DNA of 48,518 bases, taken from positions 1-48,518 of the forward strand of contig NZ_JBEPMO010000018.1 in the NCBI RefSeq assembly GCF_040545805.1. The letters are read 5' to 3'. Of this stretch, positions 24,273 through 33,008 are shown one piece after another. Both the position numbers and the translations under genes were made by a program. The stretch's first letter is position 1, and each line of letters begins with the position of its first letter. Source of the DNA: Moheibacter stercoris. GTDB lineage: Bacteria > Bacteroidota > Bacteroidia > Flavobacteriales > Weeksellaceae. The notes beneath the pieces were generated by a model. That model ran no database searches. It was not told the DNA's origin and was given only the letters and a program-made list of their open reading frames with translations.

Positions 24273-25616
24273 ATGTTTCAAAGTTTACAGGATAAATTAG
24301 ATAAAGCGTTACATACCCTAAAAGGGAAAGGTCAAATTACGGAAATCAACGTAGCAGAAACCATCAAAGAAGTTCGTAGAGCTTTGGTAGATGCCGACGT
24401 TTCCTACAAAGTTGCCAAAGATTTCACCGACAAAGTGAAAGAAAAAGCAATGGGCCAAAACGTAATCACCTCTTTGAATCCCAACCAATTGATGGTCAAA
24501 ATCGTCCACGACGAATTGGCGGAATTAATGGGTGGAGAATTTTCTGACTTGAATGTATCTGAAAATCCAACGATTATTTTAATTGCGGGTCTTCAAGGTT
24601 CAGGGAAAACTACTTTCTCTGGAAAATTAGCGAATTACCTGAAAACTAAGAAAGGAAAAAATCCGATCTTGGTAGCAGGTGACGTATATCGTCCTGCGGC
24701 AATTGACCAGTTAAAGGTTTTGGGTGAACAAATCGGTGTTCCTGTTTATGCTGAAACCGAAAATAAAAATCCGGTTCAAATTGCTCAAAATGCAATGCAA
24801 GTTGCCAAAGAAGGCAAGCACAATGTGATCATCATCGATACCGCGGGTCGTTTAGCGATCGATGAAGCGATGATGAACGAAATTCGTCAAGTTCACCAAA
24901 CCGTTCGTCCACACGAAACTTTATTCGTTGTTGACTCCATGACAGGTCAAGATGCGGTTAATACGGCAAAAGCTTTCAACGATGTTTTGGATTACAATGG
25001 GGTTGTTTTAACCAAATTGGATGGTGACACGCGTGGTGGTGCAGCTTTGACCATTCGTACCGTTGTTGATAAACCAATCAAATTTATCTCTACTGGTGAA
25101 AAAATGGAAGCCTTGGATATTTTCTATCCTGAACGTATGGCTGACCGTATTTTGGGAATGGGAGACGTTGTTTCCTTGGTGGAACGTGCGCAAGAGCAGT
25201 TCGACGAAGAAGAAGCAAAACGCTTACAAAAGAAAATTGCGAAAAATACCTTCGATTTTGACGATTTCTTGAAACAAATCCAACAAATCAAACGCATGGG
25301 AAACATGAAAGATTTGATGGGAATGATTCCGGGTGCTGGAAAAGCCTTGAAAGATGTGGAAATCGACGATAACGCTTTCAAAGGTGTAGAAGCGATCATC
25401 CATTCGATGACGCCGAAAGAAAGAAAAAATCCTCAAATCATCGATGCATCTCGCAAAAAGAGAATTGCCAATGGTTCTGGAACCTCCATTCAAGAAGTAA
25501 ATCAATTGTTGAAACAATTCTCTGAAATGGGTAAAATGATGAAATTTATGCAATCTCCAGGTGGTCGTCAAATGATGCAAGCCATGGGAAAAAACATGCA
25601 AAATAAAGAAGGCTAA
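24273..25616 (+). CDS. ffh: Signal recognition particle protein Ffh
   Basis: 447 residues, near the E. coli length of 453. The order is the N domain (helices to about 95), the G domain with G106-L-Q-G-S-G-K-T-T (P-loop), D189-T-A-G-R and T247-K-L-D, then the Met-rich M domain (MKDLMGMIPG, MKFMQSPGGRQMMQAMGKNMQ). It binds 4.5S RNA and signal sequences of nascent membrane proteins and docks with FtsY through the twinned GTPases. It is monocistronic with its own promoter. No 4.5S RNA gene was recognised in this window. Confidence 0.97.
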   Translation: MFQSLQDKLDKALHTLKGKGQITEINVAETIKEVRRALVDADVSYKVAKDFTDKVKEKAMGQNVITSLNPNQLMVKIVHDELAELMGGEFSDLNVSENPTIILIAGLQGSGKTTFSGKLANYLKTKKGKNPILVAGDVYRPAAIDQLKVLGEQIGVPVYAETENKNPVQIAQNAMQVAKEGKHNVIIIDTAGRLAIDEAMMNEIRQVHQTVRPHETLFVVDSMTGQDAVNTAKAFNDVLDYNGVVLTKLDGDTRGGAALTIRTVVDKPIKFISTGEKMEALDIFYPERMADRILGMGDVVSLVERAQEQFDEEEAKRLQKKIAKNTFDFDDFLKQIQQIKRMGNMKDLMGMIPGAGKALKDVEIDDNAFKGVEAIIHSMTPKERKNPQIIDASRKKRIANGSGTSIQEVNQLLKQFSEMGKMMKFMQSPGGRQMMQAMGKNMQNKEG

Positions 25617-25845
25617 TTTCAAATATTTCTTTGGTATTTAATTTTAGGTTGTCATCAATTTGATTGAGAATGAATCCAGCGAAATAGGTATTTCTATGGT
25701 TTAGAACTGTGAAATAATTTCATCCTAAATCAAAGAATTGACGTATAACGCTCTAAATCAGGACTTCCAATAAATTCAATTCCTAAAGGAAACCTATTAA
25801 ATTTACAGTAAGACTTAGTATATTTGTTCTCTCTAAAAAATAGTT
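25617..25845 (+). other. Intergenic stretch before accA, promoter only
   Basis: These 229 bp hold no gene, hairpin terminator or RNA that I could identify, apart from a -7 element TATATTTG at 25819-25826 about 20 bp before accA. A poorly structured 5' leader is possible. Confidence 0.45.
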
Positions 25846-26799
25846 ATGGAATATTTAGAATTTGAGCAACCCATCAAGGAACTTCAAGAGCAATTGGACA
25901 GTTGTAAAATTGTTGGAGAAGACAATGGTGTGGATGTAAAGCAGGCTTGCAAACAAATTGAAGTAGCAATAGAAGAATCCAAAAAGAAAATATATTCAAA
26001 TTTAACCGCTTGGCAAAAAGTTCAATTGTCAAGACATCCATCAAGACCTTACACCCTTGATTATATCTACCATATGACCGAAGATACCTTCTTGGAATTG
26101 CATGGTGATCGTAATTTTGGAGATGACAAAGCGATGGTCGGTGGAATGGGAAAAATCAACGGTGTTCCATTTATGATCATCGGTCAACAAAAAGGGAAAA
26201 ACACCAAAGAAAGACAATACCGTCGTTTTGGGATGCCCAATCCAGAAGGCTATAGAAAAGCTTTGCGTTTGATGAAAATCGCAGAAAAATTCAACATGCC
26301 AATTGTTACGTTGATGGACACTCCAGGAGCTTATCCAGGATTGGAAGCAGAAGAACGCGGACAAGGTGAAGCTATTGCAAAGAACATCTTCGAAATGATG
26401 AATTTGACTGTACCAGTCATCAGCATTGTGATTGGTGAAGGAGCTTCTGGTGGAGCTTTGGGAATCGGTGTTGGAAATAAAGTTTTCATGATGGAAAACA
26501 CTTGGTATTCGGTGATTTCACCTGAGAACTGCTCGGCTATTCTTTGGAGATCTTGGGATTACAAAGAACAAGTGGCGAGTCAAATGAAAATGACGCCAAA
26601 CGATATGTTGGGATTGAAAATTATTGACGGAATCATCAAAGAACCGCTTGGAGGAGCTCATTATGATCCAAGAAAAGCAGCGGAATCTTTGAAAGACCAA
26701 ATCTGGAAATCCTATACGGAATTATCGAAATTATCGGCAGCTGAATTGAAAAAACAACGTCAAGACAAATTCTTGGCAATGGGTGAATTTGCTGGATAA
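25846..26799 (+). CDS. accA: Acetyl-CoA carboxylase carboxyltransferase subunit alpha
   Basis: 317 residues, family-typical. The N-terminal helical part (EYLEFEQPIKELQEQLD) is followed by the crotonase-like core with FLELHGDRNFGDDKAMVGG, NPEGYRKALRLMKIAEKF, TPGAYPGLEAEERGQGEAIA and IGEGASGGALGIGVGN, which form the acetyl-CoA/biotin site. With AccD it transfers CO2 from carboxybiotin to acetyl-CoA to make malonyl-CoA for fatty-acid synthesis. accD is not in the window, as is common. It has its own promoter and ends before a strong bidirectional terminator. Confidence 0.97.
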   Translation: MEYLEFEQPIKELQEQLDSCKIVGEDNGVDVKQACKQIEVAIEESKKKIYSNLTAWQKVQLSRHPSRPYTLDYIYHMTEDTFLELHGDRNFGDDKAMVGGMGKINGVPFMIIGQQKGKNTKERQYRRFGMPNPEGYRKALRLMKIAEKFNMPIVTLMDTPGAYPGLEAEERGQGEAIAKNIFEMMNLTVPVISIVIGEGASGGALGIGVGNKVFMMENTWYSVISPENCSAILWRSWDYKEQVASQMKMTPNDMLGLKIIDGIIKEPLGGAHYDPRKAAESLKDQIWKSYTELSKLSAAELKKQRQDKFLAMGEFAG

Positions 26800-26819
26800 T
26801 TCAACGTATAAAACCACAA

Positions 26820-26847
26820 AAAGCCATCTTTTCAGATGGCTTTTTGC
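26820..26847. terminator. Bidirectional terminator between accA and msrA
   Basis: AAAGCCATCT (26820-26829) pairs with AGATGGCTTT (26834-26843), flanked by A and T runs, so it can end both the accA and the convergent msrA transcripts. Confidence 0.85.
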
Positions 26848-26848
26848 A

Positions 26849-27511
26849 TTATTTGTATTCAGGTTTTAATTTGTTGTAAAACTTTTCAACGAATTTGTCG
26901 ATTTTGGGTTTCACCACAACTGTACAATAGGGATTTTGTCCGCCATCGTTTTCGTAATAGTTTTGATGGTAATCTTCTGCCGGATAAAAAATTTCCAAAG
27001 GTTCAACCTGAGTTGTAAAACTTCCATCATATAAATCAGAAGCTTCGTATTGTTGAATCGATCTTTGCGCCATCAATTTTTGTTGCTCCGTTTCATAAAA
27101 AATTACCGAACGATATTGGGTTCCTACATCATTTCCTTGACGATTCAATTGTGTTGGATCGTGAACAGTCCAAAAAACATCCAACAATTCGTCAAACGAA
27201 ATCATTTCTGGATCAAATTCAATTTGAACCACTTCTGCATGTCCTGTTGTTCCTTCGCAAACCTGCTTGTACGTTGGGTTTTCTACATGTCCTCCTGAAT
27301 ATCCTGAAGTAACTGATTCCACTCCTAAAAGCTGATCAAAAACCGCTTCAACACACCAAAAACATCCTCCACCGAATGTTGCTTTTTCAAAAGTATCACT
27401 GCTCATTTTTTCTATATTCAATTTTTTCGTTTTCAAATCTGTTGGTTGTTGACATGAAAAATTCAGTCCAATCATTGCTACGAATGTAAGGATTAGTTTG
27501 ATTCGATACAT
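26849..27511 (-). CDS. msrA: Peptide-methionine (S)-S-oxide reductase, exported lipoprotein form
   Basis: 220 residues from the start at 27511, preferred over 27544 because it begins a clean lipoprotein signal, MYRIKLILTF..LNFSC, with the lipid Cys at residue 20. After a linker the catalytic core opens with F-G-G-G-C-F-W-C-V-E-A, the GCFWC motif whose first Cys attacks methionine sulfoxide. GHAEVVQIEFDP and NRQGNDVGTQYRS are standard. Most MsrA proteins are cytoplasmic; the lipobox indicates a periplasm- or envelope-anchored form that repairs oxidised surface or periplasmic proteins. The MsrB partner is not next door. Confidence 0.92.
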   Translation of the reverse strand: MYRIKLILTFVAMIGLNFSCQQPTDLKTKKLNIEKMSSDTFEKATFGGGCFWCVEAVFDQLLGVESVTSGYSGGHVENPTYKQVCEGTTGHAEVVQIEFDPEMISFDELLDVFWTVHDPTQLNRQGNDVGTQYRSVIFYETEQQKLMAQRSIQQYEASDLYDGSFTTQVEPLEIFYPAEDYHQNYYENDGGQNPYCTVVVKPKIDKFVEKFYNKLKPEYK

Positions 27512-27649
27512 CCCAAATGGATTTGTTTTCGTTTGAATTTTCATATAAGAAATTCCTTAAATTTAAATGAAATCTGACACCGATTGTCGTTATCAAACCT
27601 TATTTTTGAACTCCAAACCGATAGGCAACTATCTCTCAAAAATCACACC

Positions 27650-28027
27650 ATGAATTGTCCTTGTTGTTCAGGAAAATCTTATTCCGATTGTTGTGAACCA
27701 TTTCACATTGGGAAATCAACTGCTCCTACTGCAGAAATTTTGATGCGTTCTCGATATGCTGCATTTGCTTTGGTTTTGGAAGATTATCTTTGGGAAACCA
27801 CTACACCTTTGGCGAGAAAATTTCATCCCAAACAAGAATACAAATCTTGGGCAATAGCGAACCAATGGCAAAAATTGGAAATCGTGAATACGCCTTCTTT
27901 TAATCAAGTGGAATTTAAAGCCTATTTTGTAGATGAAGATGGAGAAAATCAAATTCATCATGAACTTTCGAAATTCGAACGAATGGATGGAAAATGGTAT
28001 TATGCATTCGGAACATTTCTAGACTAA
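27650..28027 (+). CDS. YchJ family protein with zinc-binding motif
   Basis: The start at 27650 (125 residues) is preferred over 27584 because the domain begins directly: M-N-C-P-C-C-S-G-K-S-Y-S-D-C-C-E-P-F-H. This SEC-C-like cluster with C3, C5, C6 and C14, C15 should hold a zinc ion. The rest (ILMRSRYAAFALVLEDYLWETT ... KWYYAFGTFLD) is the NTF2-like YchJ core. Members are common and of unknown role. It lies 10 bp before sbcD and is probably in the same operon. Confidence 0.85.
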   Translation: MNCPCCSGKSYSDCCEPFHIGKSTAPTAEILMRSRYAAFALVLEDYLWETTTPLARKFHPKQEYKSWAIANQWQKLEIVNTPSFNQVEFKAYFVDEDGENQIHHELSKFERMDGKWYYAFGTFLD

Positions 28028-28037
28028 AACGAACAGA

Positions 28038-29249
28038 ATGAAAATTTTACATACAGCCGATTGGCATTTGGGAAAGCGACTGGACAGTTTTTCTAGATTG
28101 GAAGAACAAGTCAAGGTGATGAATGAAATCATTGAAATTGCTGACAACCAAAACGTAGACATGGTTTTGGTAGCGGGCGATTTGTTTGATAATTTCAATC
28201 CGAGTACAGAAGCAATCGAATTGTTCTACAAAACCTTGAAAAGATTGACCAACAATGGGAAAAGACCTGTAATTGCCATTGCCGGAAACCATGATTCCCC
28301 AAGCTTTATTGATGCTCCCGATCCTTTGGCGCGCGAATGTGGAATCATCTTGATTGGATATCCCAACGACAAAGTTCAACCCTTTGCCCTACCCGATTTT
28401 AAGATTTCGAAATCCGTAGAAGGTTTGATTGAACTTCAATTGGAAAATTGGAAATTTCCCGTTCGAATTATGCATACGGCTTATGCGAACGAAACTCGAT
28501 TGAAACAATATTTAGGCGAAGAAAAAGAGGACGAACTCAATCGTGTTTTAGCCGAAAATTGGTCTGAAATCGCGACGGAACATTGTGATGAAAAGGGAAT
28601 CAACCTTTTGATGGCGCATTTGTACATGAACAAACGTGGTACAGAACTTTTGGAAGAACCAGAAGGCGAAAAACCCATCAAAATTGGAAATGCCGACATG
28701 ATTTATTCCGATGCCATTCCACCTCAAATCGATTATACCGCTTTGGGACATTTGCATGGATTTCGAAATATTGGAACCCCAGAAAAACCTGTGATTTATT
28801 CGTCTTCTCCTCTTTGCTATAGCTTTAGCGAAGCGGGAAAAACCAAATATGTTTCTTTGATTTCCATTGATGATAATCGGAATTTAAGTTTTGAAAAAAT
28901 CCAACTAACCGAAGGAAAACCTTTGCATCGAAAAACGTTTCAAGATATTTCTGCTGCTTTGGAATGGTTAGCAGACAATCAAAATGCCTTGGTCGAATTG
29001 ACGCTTGAATCGGAAACCTTTTTAAGTGCTGAAGATCGAAAAGCTTTGTACCAAACGCATCAAGGCATCATACATTTGATTCCAAAACTGAAAAATCAAT
29101 CCGAAAATTCAACGGATTTGAAAGAAATCAATTTAAGCCAAGACCGACGTGAATTGTTTCGTGATTATTTCAAATCGAAACACGGAAACCAAGAACCCAA
29201 CGAGGATATTTTGAATATGTTCAACGAAATTCTAAACGATTTAGCATGA
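28038..29249 (+). CDS. sbcD: Nuclease SbcCD subunit D
   Basis: 403 residues. The metallophosphoesterase active site is complete: H5-T-A-D-W-H-L-G, VAGDLFDNFNP, AIAGNHDSP, and later MHTAYANE, LLMAHLYMN and ALGHLHGF, which hold the two metal ions. It is the Mre11-type partner of SbcC; together they cut hairpins and DNA ends bound by protein. It overlaps sbcC by 4 bp (ATGA), a clear sign of translational coupling. Confidence 0.96.
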   Translation: MKILHTADWHLGKRLDSFSRLEEQVKVMNEIIEIADNQNVDMVLVAGDLFDNFNPSTEAIELFYKTLKRLTNNGKRPVIAIAGNHDSPSFIDAPDPLARECGIILIGYPNDKVQPFALPDFKISKSVEGLIELQLENWKFPVRIMHTAYANETRLKQYLGEEKEDELNRVLAENWSEIATEHCDEKGINLLMAHLYMNKRGTELLEEPEGEKPIKIGNADMIYSDAIPPQIDYTALGHLHGFRNIGTPEKPVIYSSSPLCYSFSEAGKTKYVSLISIDDNRNLSFEKIQLTEGKPLHRKTFQDISAALEWLADNQNALVELTLESETFLSAEDRKALYQTHQGIIHLIPKLKNQSENSTDLKEINLSQDRRELFRDYFKSKHGNQEPNEDILNMFNEILNDLA

Positions 29250-32200
29250 TTCCACTAAAATTAACCTTAGAAGGATTGTATTCCTACCAAGAAAGACAAA
29301 CTATTGATTTCACCGAATTAACTCAAGCAGGATTATTTGGAATTTTTGGATCGGTCGGATCAGGAAAATCGTCCATTTTGGAAGCCATTTCTTATGCGCT
29401 TTATGGCGAAACCGAACGTTTGAATGCGCGCGACAAGCGTTCTTACAATATGTTGAACTTAAAATCGGATAAAGCGTACATTGAATTTGAATTTGAAAAT
29501 CACGAAGGAAGAAAATTCAAAGCCACCAAAGAATTCAAACGAAATTCCAAGAATTTTGAAGACATCAAGACGCCCGTTTCGGTATTGTACGAAAAAATTA
29601 ATGGCAAATGGATTCCTTTGGAATCTTCCAATGTAGAAGGAATTTTAGGACTGAGTTACGAGAATTTCAAGCGTACAATCATCATCCCACAAGGTCAATT
29701 CAAGGAATTTTTGGAATTGGGCGACACGGAAAGAACCCGAATGATGAAAGAAATTTTCAATCTTCATCAGTATGATTTACAGGATAAAGTCGCTCGTTTA
29801 AACAAGGAAAATACCGCTCAACTCAATCAACTTCAAGGTCAATTAATCGGTTTCGAAACGATTTCAGAGGAAATTATTTCGGAGCAAAAATTAAATTTAG
29901 GTGAACTTCAAAAAGAATTGGAGCAACAAGAAATCCGATTCAAGGAAGTTTCAGAACGTTTTCAATTCTTGAAAAATCTCCAATCCGATTTTGAATTATT
30001 GGAAAAAAAACGAGCAGAATTTTCACAAATTTCGACCAAAAAAGAAGAAATACTGCGTTTAGAGGAAAAATTAATCCACTACGAAAAAACGCATCAATTG
30101 TTTTTCAATTCTTTGCAACAAGCTGAATCTACCGAAAAAGAATCGCAGGCGAAAAAACTCGAATTAACTCAACAAAAGGAAGTTTTGACCCAAATCGAAA
30201 CGGAAACAAAACTTGTTGAAGAAAAATTACATGCCCTTCAACCTGAATTTGAAAATCTCGATTTGCTGAAACGAAAGGAAATAGATTTTCAATTGATTGG
30301 AAAAATTAAAGAGCATTCTCAAAAAATTCAAGAACTGAAGTCCCGAATTGAAAAGGGATCGACATACGTTTCCGATCTGGAAAAACAATTGGAAGAGAAA
30401 CAAAAACAGATAGAACAAAAAGAATCCGAAGCGGATAAATTCGCCAAAACATTGATTGATCCAAAGATTTTGTTGGAAATAAGCCAATGGTTTCAACGTC
30501 AAAATTCTTTGCTGGAAGATCAAAAGAAAATCGAAAAATTAAAAAAATCGGGATTGGAACGAATTCAAGCAGTTGAAAAAGAATTGAATGAAGAAGGAAT
30601 TCAACTTGATTTGTATTATCTACAATCCGATGAATGGCTGGGACTTTGGGAAGAAAAAAGCAAGGAACTTGAATCCCAACGAGCGCATTTGGCCTTACAG
30701 GAAAAGTTGAGTGAATATTCGCAACAATTGGTAGAGGGCGAACCTTGCCCACTTTGCGGCTCATTGGATCATCCGCAGATTTTGGAAACGGAAAATGTTT
30801 CGGAACATCTTGCTTCTGTTTTAAAGGATATTTCGGAACATCAAAAATCCTATGAAAATTGGCGTAAAATCCGTGAAAAAGTAGAACAAGCCGAAACGAA
30901 AATTCGGGTTTATCATGAAGAAATCAATCGGTTGAACGAAGAAGCGCATCTAAACGAAACCCTGAGAAAGGCTCATTTGGATCAATTTCAATGGACAAAT
31001 ATTTTAAGTGCCAATTCTACCGAATTCGAATCAATTCAAAATCAACAAATTAAAACCTCTCAATTGATTCAAGAATTTCAATTGGAAATCAAAGAATTAC
31101 GTACTAAAAACGAAGAAAATCGAACAAAATTAGACACTTATAAAAAATCGCTTGACGAATTTAAACAAGAAGAATCTACCAAATTGGGCGAAATCAATTC
31201 CTTGGTTTCCCAATTAAAAGAACTTCGTTTAGTGGATTTTGAAACATCTGAACTTTCAGAAATTCAATCAGAATTAGAATTTCATTCAAAAGAAATTTCA
31301 CGAATCGAAAACAATTATACGGAACTTCAGAAATCTCAACAATCTCTCGTTCCTCGATTGTCTTCTCAAAAAACTTTGGTAGAAACTTCTGAAAAAAGAA
31401 TTCAAGAAATTGAGTCGGAACAGCAAACAATTCAGCATCATATTCAGGAGAATTTAAAAATTTCCGCCTATGCCGATTTGGAACAAGTTCATCAAATTTT
31501 GGCAATGAACCTTAATGTAGAAACCACTCGAAAAGAAATTCAAGATTTCAAAATTGGTTTGGAAACCCTTATAAATTCGATTAAAGAATTGGAAGTAAAA
31601 TTAGCTGGAAAATCTTTGAGCGCAGAAGAATTTGAAGCTGAAAAACTAAAACTTCAAGAAGTTGAAATCGCTAAAAAAACGGCCACAGAAGAAGTTGCCA
31701 AACAAACAGCGGAAATCAGCCGTTTGGAAAAAGAATTTGCTACCAAAGCGGGATTATTAAAAGAATTGGCGCAACTTCAAAAACGGGAAGAAAACCTCAA
31801 AACGATGTTCAATTTGTTCAAAGGAGCGGGTTTTGTGCAATATGTTTCCTCTATCTATTTGCGTCAATTGTGCGACAATGCCAATGTGCGTTTCCACCGA
31901 ATGACGCGCAATCAATTGAGTTTGCAACTTAACGAAAACAATAATTTTGAAATTATTGACTATTTGAACGAAGGTCGAAGTCGCAGTGTCAAGACTTTAT
32001 CGGGCGGACAAGCCTTTCAAGCCTCTTTGAGTTTGGCGTTGGCTTTGGCAGAAAGTGTTCAATCTCAAGCGAAATCGGAGAAAAATTTCTTCTTCATTGA
32101 CGAAGGATTTGGAACCCAAGACAGTGATTCGGTCAACATTGTGTTTGAAACTTTGACCAGTTTGCAAAAAGAAAACCGAATTGTTGGAATCATTTCGCAC

Positions 32201-32284
32201 GTAGAAGAACTTAAGGAACGAATTCCAATGGCTTTATCCATCCGCAAAGACGAACAACGCGGTAGTTTGATTGAAGTACTTTAG
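29246..32284 (+). CDS. sbcC: Nuclease SbcCD subunit C (SMC-like ATPase)
   Basis: 1012 residues. The head starts with the Walker A motif G-S-V-G-S-G-K-S-S near residue 35 and the Q-loop IIPQGQFKEFLELG. Two long coiled coils (about 180-480 and 530-850) flank a zinc hook C501-P-L-C504, which dimerises arms of two molecules. The C-terminal half of the head has LSGGQAFQASLSLALALAE, the ABC signature, and FFIDEGFG, the Walker B. ATP drives opening and closing of the complex that hands DNA ends to SbcD. The gene ends 4 bp into the convergent gene's stop. Confidence 0.96.
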   Translation: MIPLKLTLEGLYSYQERQTIDFTELTQAGLFGIFGSVGSGKSSILEAISYALYGETERLNARDKRSYNMLNLKSDKAYIEFEFENHEGRKFKATKEFKRNSKNFEDIKTPVSVLYEKINGKWIPLESSNVEGILGLSYENFKRTIIIPQGQFKEFLELGDTERTRMMKEIFNLHQYDLQDKVARLNKENTAQLNQLQGQLIGFETISEEIISEQKLNLGELQKELEQQEIRFKEVSERFQFLKNLQSDFELLEKKRAEFSQISTKKEEILRLEEKLIHYEKTHQLFFNSLQQAESTEKESQAKKLELTQQKEVLTQIETETKLVEEKLHALQPEFENLDLLKRKEIDFQLIGKIKEHSQKIQELKSRIEKGSTYVSDLEKQLEEKQKQIEQKESEADKFAKTLIDPKILLEISQWFQRQNSLLEDQKKIEKLKKSGLERIQAVEKELNEEGIQLDLYYLQSDEWLGLWEEKSKELESQRAHLALQEKLSEYSQQLVEGEPCPLCGSLDHPQILETENVSEHLASVLKDISEHQKSYENWRKIREKVEQAETKIRVYHEEINRLNEEAHLNETLRKAHLDQFQWTNILSANSTEFESIQNQQIKTSQLIQEFQLEIKELRTKNEENRTKLDTYKKSLDEFKQEESTKLGEINSLVSQLKELRLVDFETSELSEIQSELEFHSKEISRIENNYTELQKSQQSLVPRLSSQKTLVETSEKRIQEIESEQQTIQHHIQENLKISAYADLEQVHQILAMNLNVETTRKEIQDFKIGLETLINSIKELEVKLAGKSLSAEEFEAEKLKLQEVEIAKKTATEEVAKQTAEISRLEKEFATKAGLLKELAQLQKREENLKTMFNLFKGAGFVQYVSSIYLRQLCDNANVRFHRMTRNQLSLQLNENNNFEIIDYLNEGRSRSVKTLSGGQAFQASLSLALALAESVQSQAKSEKNFFFIDEGFGTQDSDSVNIVFETLTSLQKENRIVGIISHVEELKERIPMALSIRKDEQRGSLIEVL

Positions 32285-32664
32285 TCCAAAACAACCTGAT
32301 AAACATCGGTTTGATTGCGTGGAATGTTAGGAACATGAAAAGCTCCTGGCGCAGGAATGATTTCCATTAAATCAAAGGACAAACAAGATTTGGGCAACCC
32401 TTTGAAATACAAAGAAAATCGCATGGTTACTCCTTCTGGAATTCGCGTCCAAACGGGATACATGGTGATTCCATCTGCGTAAACCAACGGATATTTCAAT
32501 CCCGTTGCATTGTCAACCAAATATGTTGTAGGCCAAATTCGTGCAAAGTTCTCTTCTGGAATTGGCGAAATTTCACAATGAACAATCACTTGTGACTCCT
32601 CCTCTATTTCGGCCAATAATTCGGGATCGATGAAAATTTCTTCTTGGATATCCGTTTCGATCAT
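32281..32664 (-). CDS. Conserved protein of unknown function downstream of VF530
   Basis: 127 residues from the start at 32664; its ATG overlaps the stop of the VF530 gene (ATGA), which decides the start and shows coupling. The longer frame starting at 32715 would overlap that gene. The protein is acidic at the start (ETDIQEEIFIDPELLAEIEEE), then strand-rich (WPTTYLVDNATGLKYPLVYADGI ... FSLYFKGLPKSCLSFDLMEI). No domain was recognised. It ends 4 bp into sbcC and is convergent with it. Confidence 0.7.
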   Translation of the reverse strand: MIETDIQEEIFIDPELLAEIEEESQVIVHCEISPIPEENFARIWPTTYLVDNATGLKYPLVYADGITMYPVWTRIPEGVTMRFSLYFKGLPKSCLSFDLMEIIPAPGAFHVPNIPRNQTDVYQVVLD

Positions 32665-32882
32665 TTTTTTGCAATTTTTTCGATGTACAATTCTTCTACT
32701 TCCTTTCGCGCCCAATCTGTTTTGCGTAAAAATTTCAGCGAAGATTTCAAACTTGGATTCTCATTGAAACATTTGATCTTGATTTGTCTACCCAAACCTT
32801 CCCATCCGCCATAATACAAAACCAAAGCTTCGATGATCTCATCCAATCTTTTTCCGTGCAGCGGATTGTTTTTTTGTTCCAT
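32661..32882 (-). CDS. VF530 family DNA-binding-like protein
   Basis: A 73-residue protein matching the VF530 fold: NNPLHGKRLDEIIEALVLYYGGWEGLG, then IKIKCFNENPSLKSSLKFLRKTDWARKEVEELYI. The family takes its name from the Vibrio fischeri protein VF0530; DNA binding was suggested from its fold. The length is exactly family-like. It overlaps the next gene by 4 bp and heads a small two-gene operon. Confidence 0.85.
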   Translation of the reverse strand: MEQKNNPLHGKRLDEIIEALVLYYGGWEGLGRQIKIKCFNENPSLKSSLKFLRKTDWARKEVEELYIEKIAKK

Positions 32883-32981
32883 TGGGCAAATTTAAATCAA
32901 ATTTTAAGAGTTAGTTCAAAAGAAAATGCGCGAATTCAGCAAAAATTATACCCTAGTAATTTCATCTTTGTTAATTATGCT

Positions 32982-32989
32982 TAATTTTG
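32982..32989 (+). promoter_or_regulatory. -7 promoter element for asnS
   Basis: TAATTTTG followed by T lies 19 bp before the ATG at 33009; the element fits TAnnTTTG. It would drive asnS and rpoN. Confidence 0.5.
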
Positions 32990-33008
32990 TAGCATTAGTT
33001 GAATAATT

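Noticed and set aside
25617..25845. 4.5S or other small RNA next to ffh
   Set aside because: No long stem with a GGAA-type loop is visible in the stretch, and there is no terminator.
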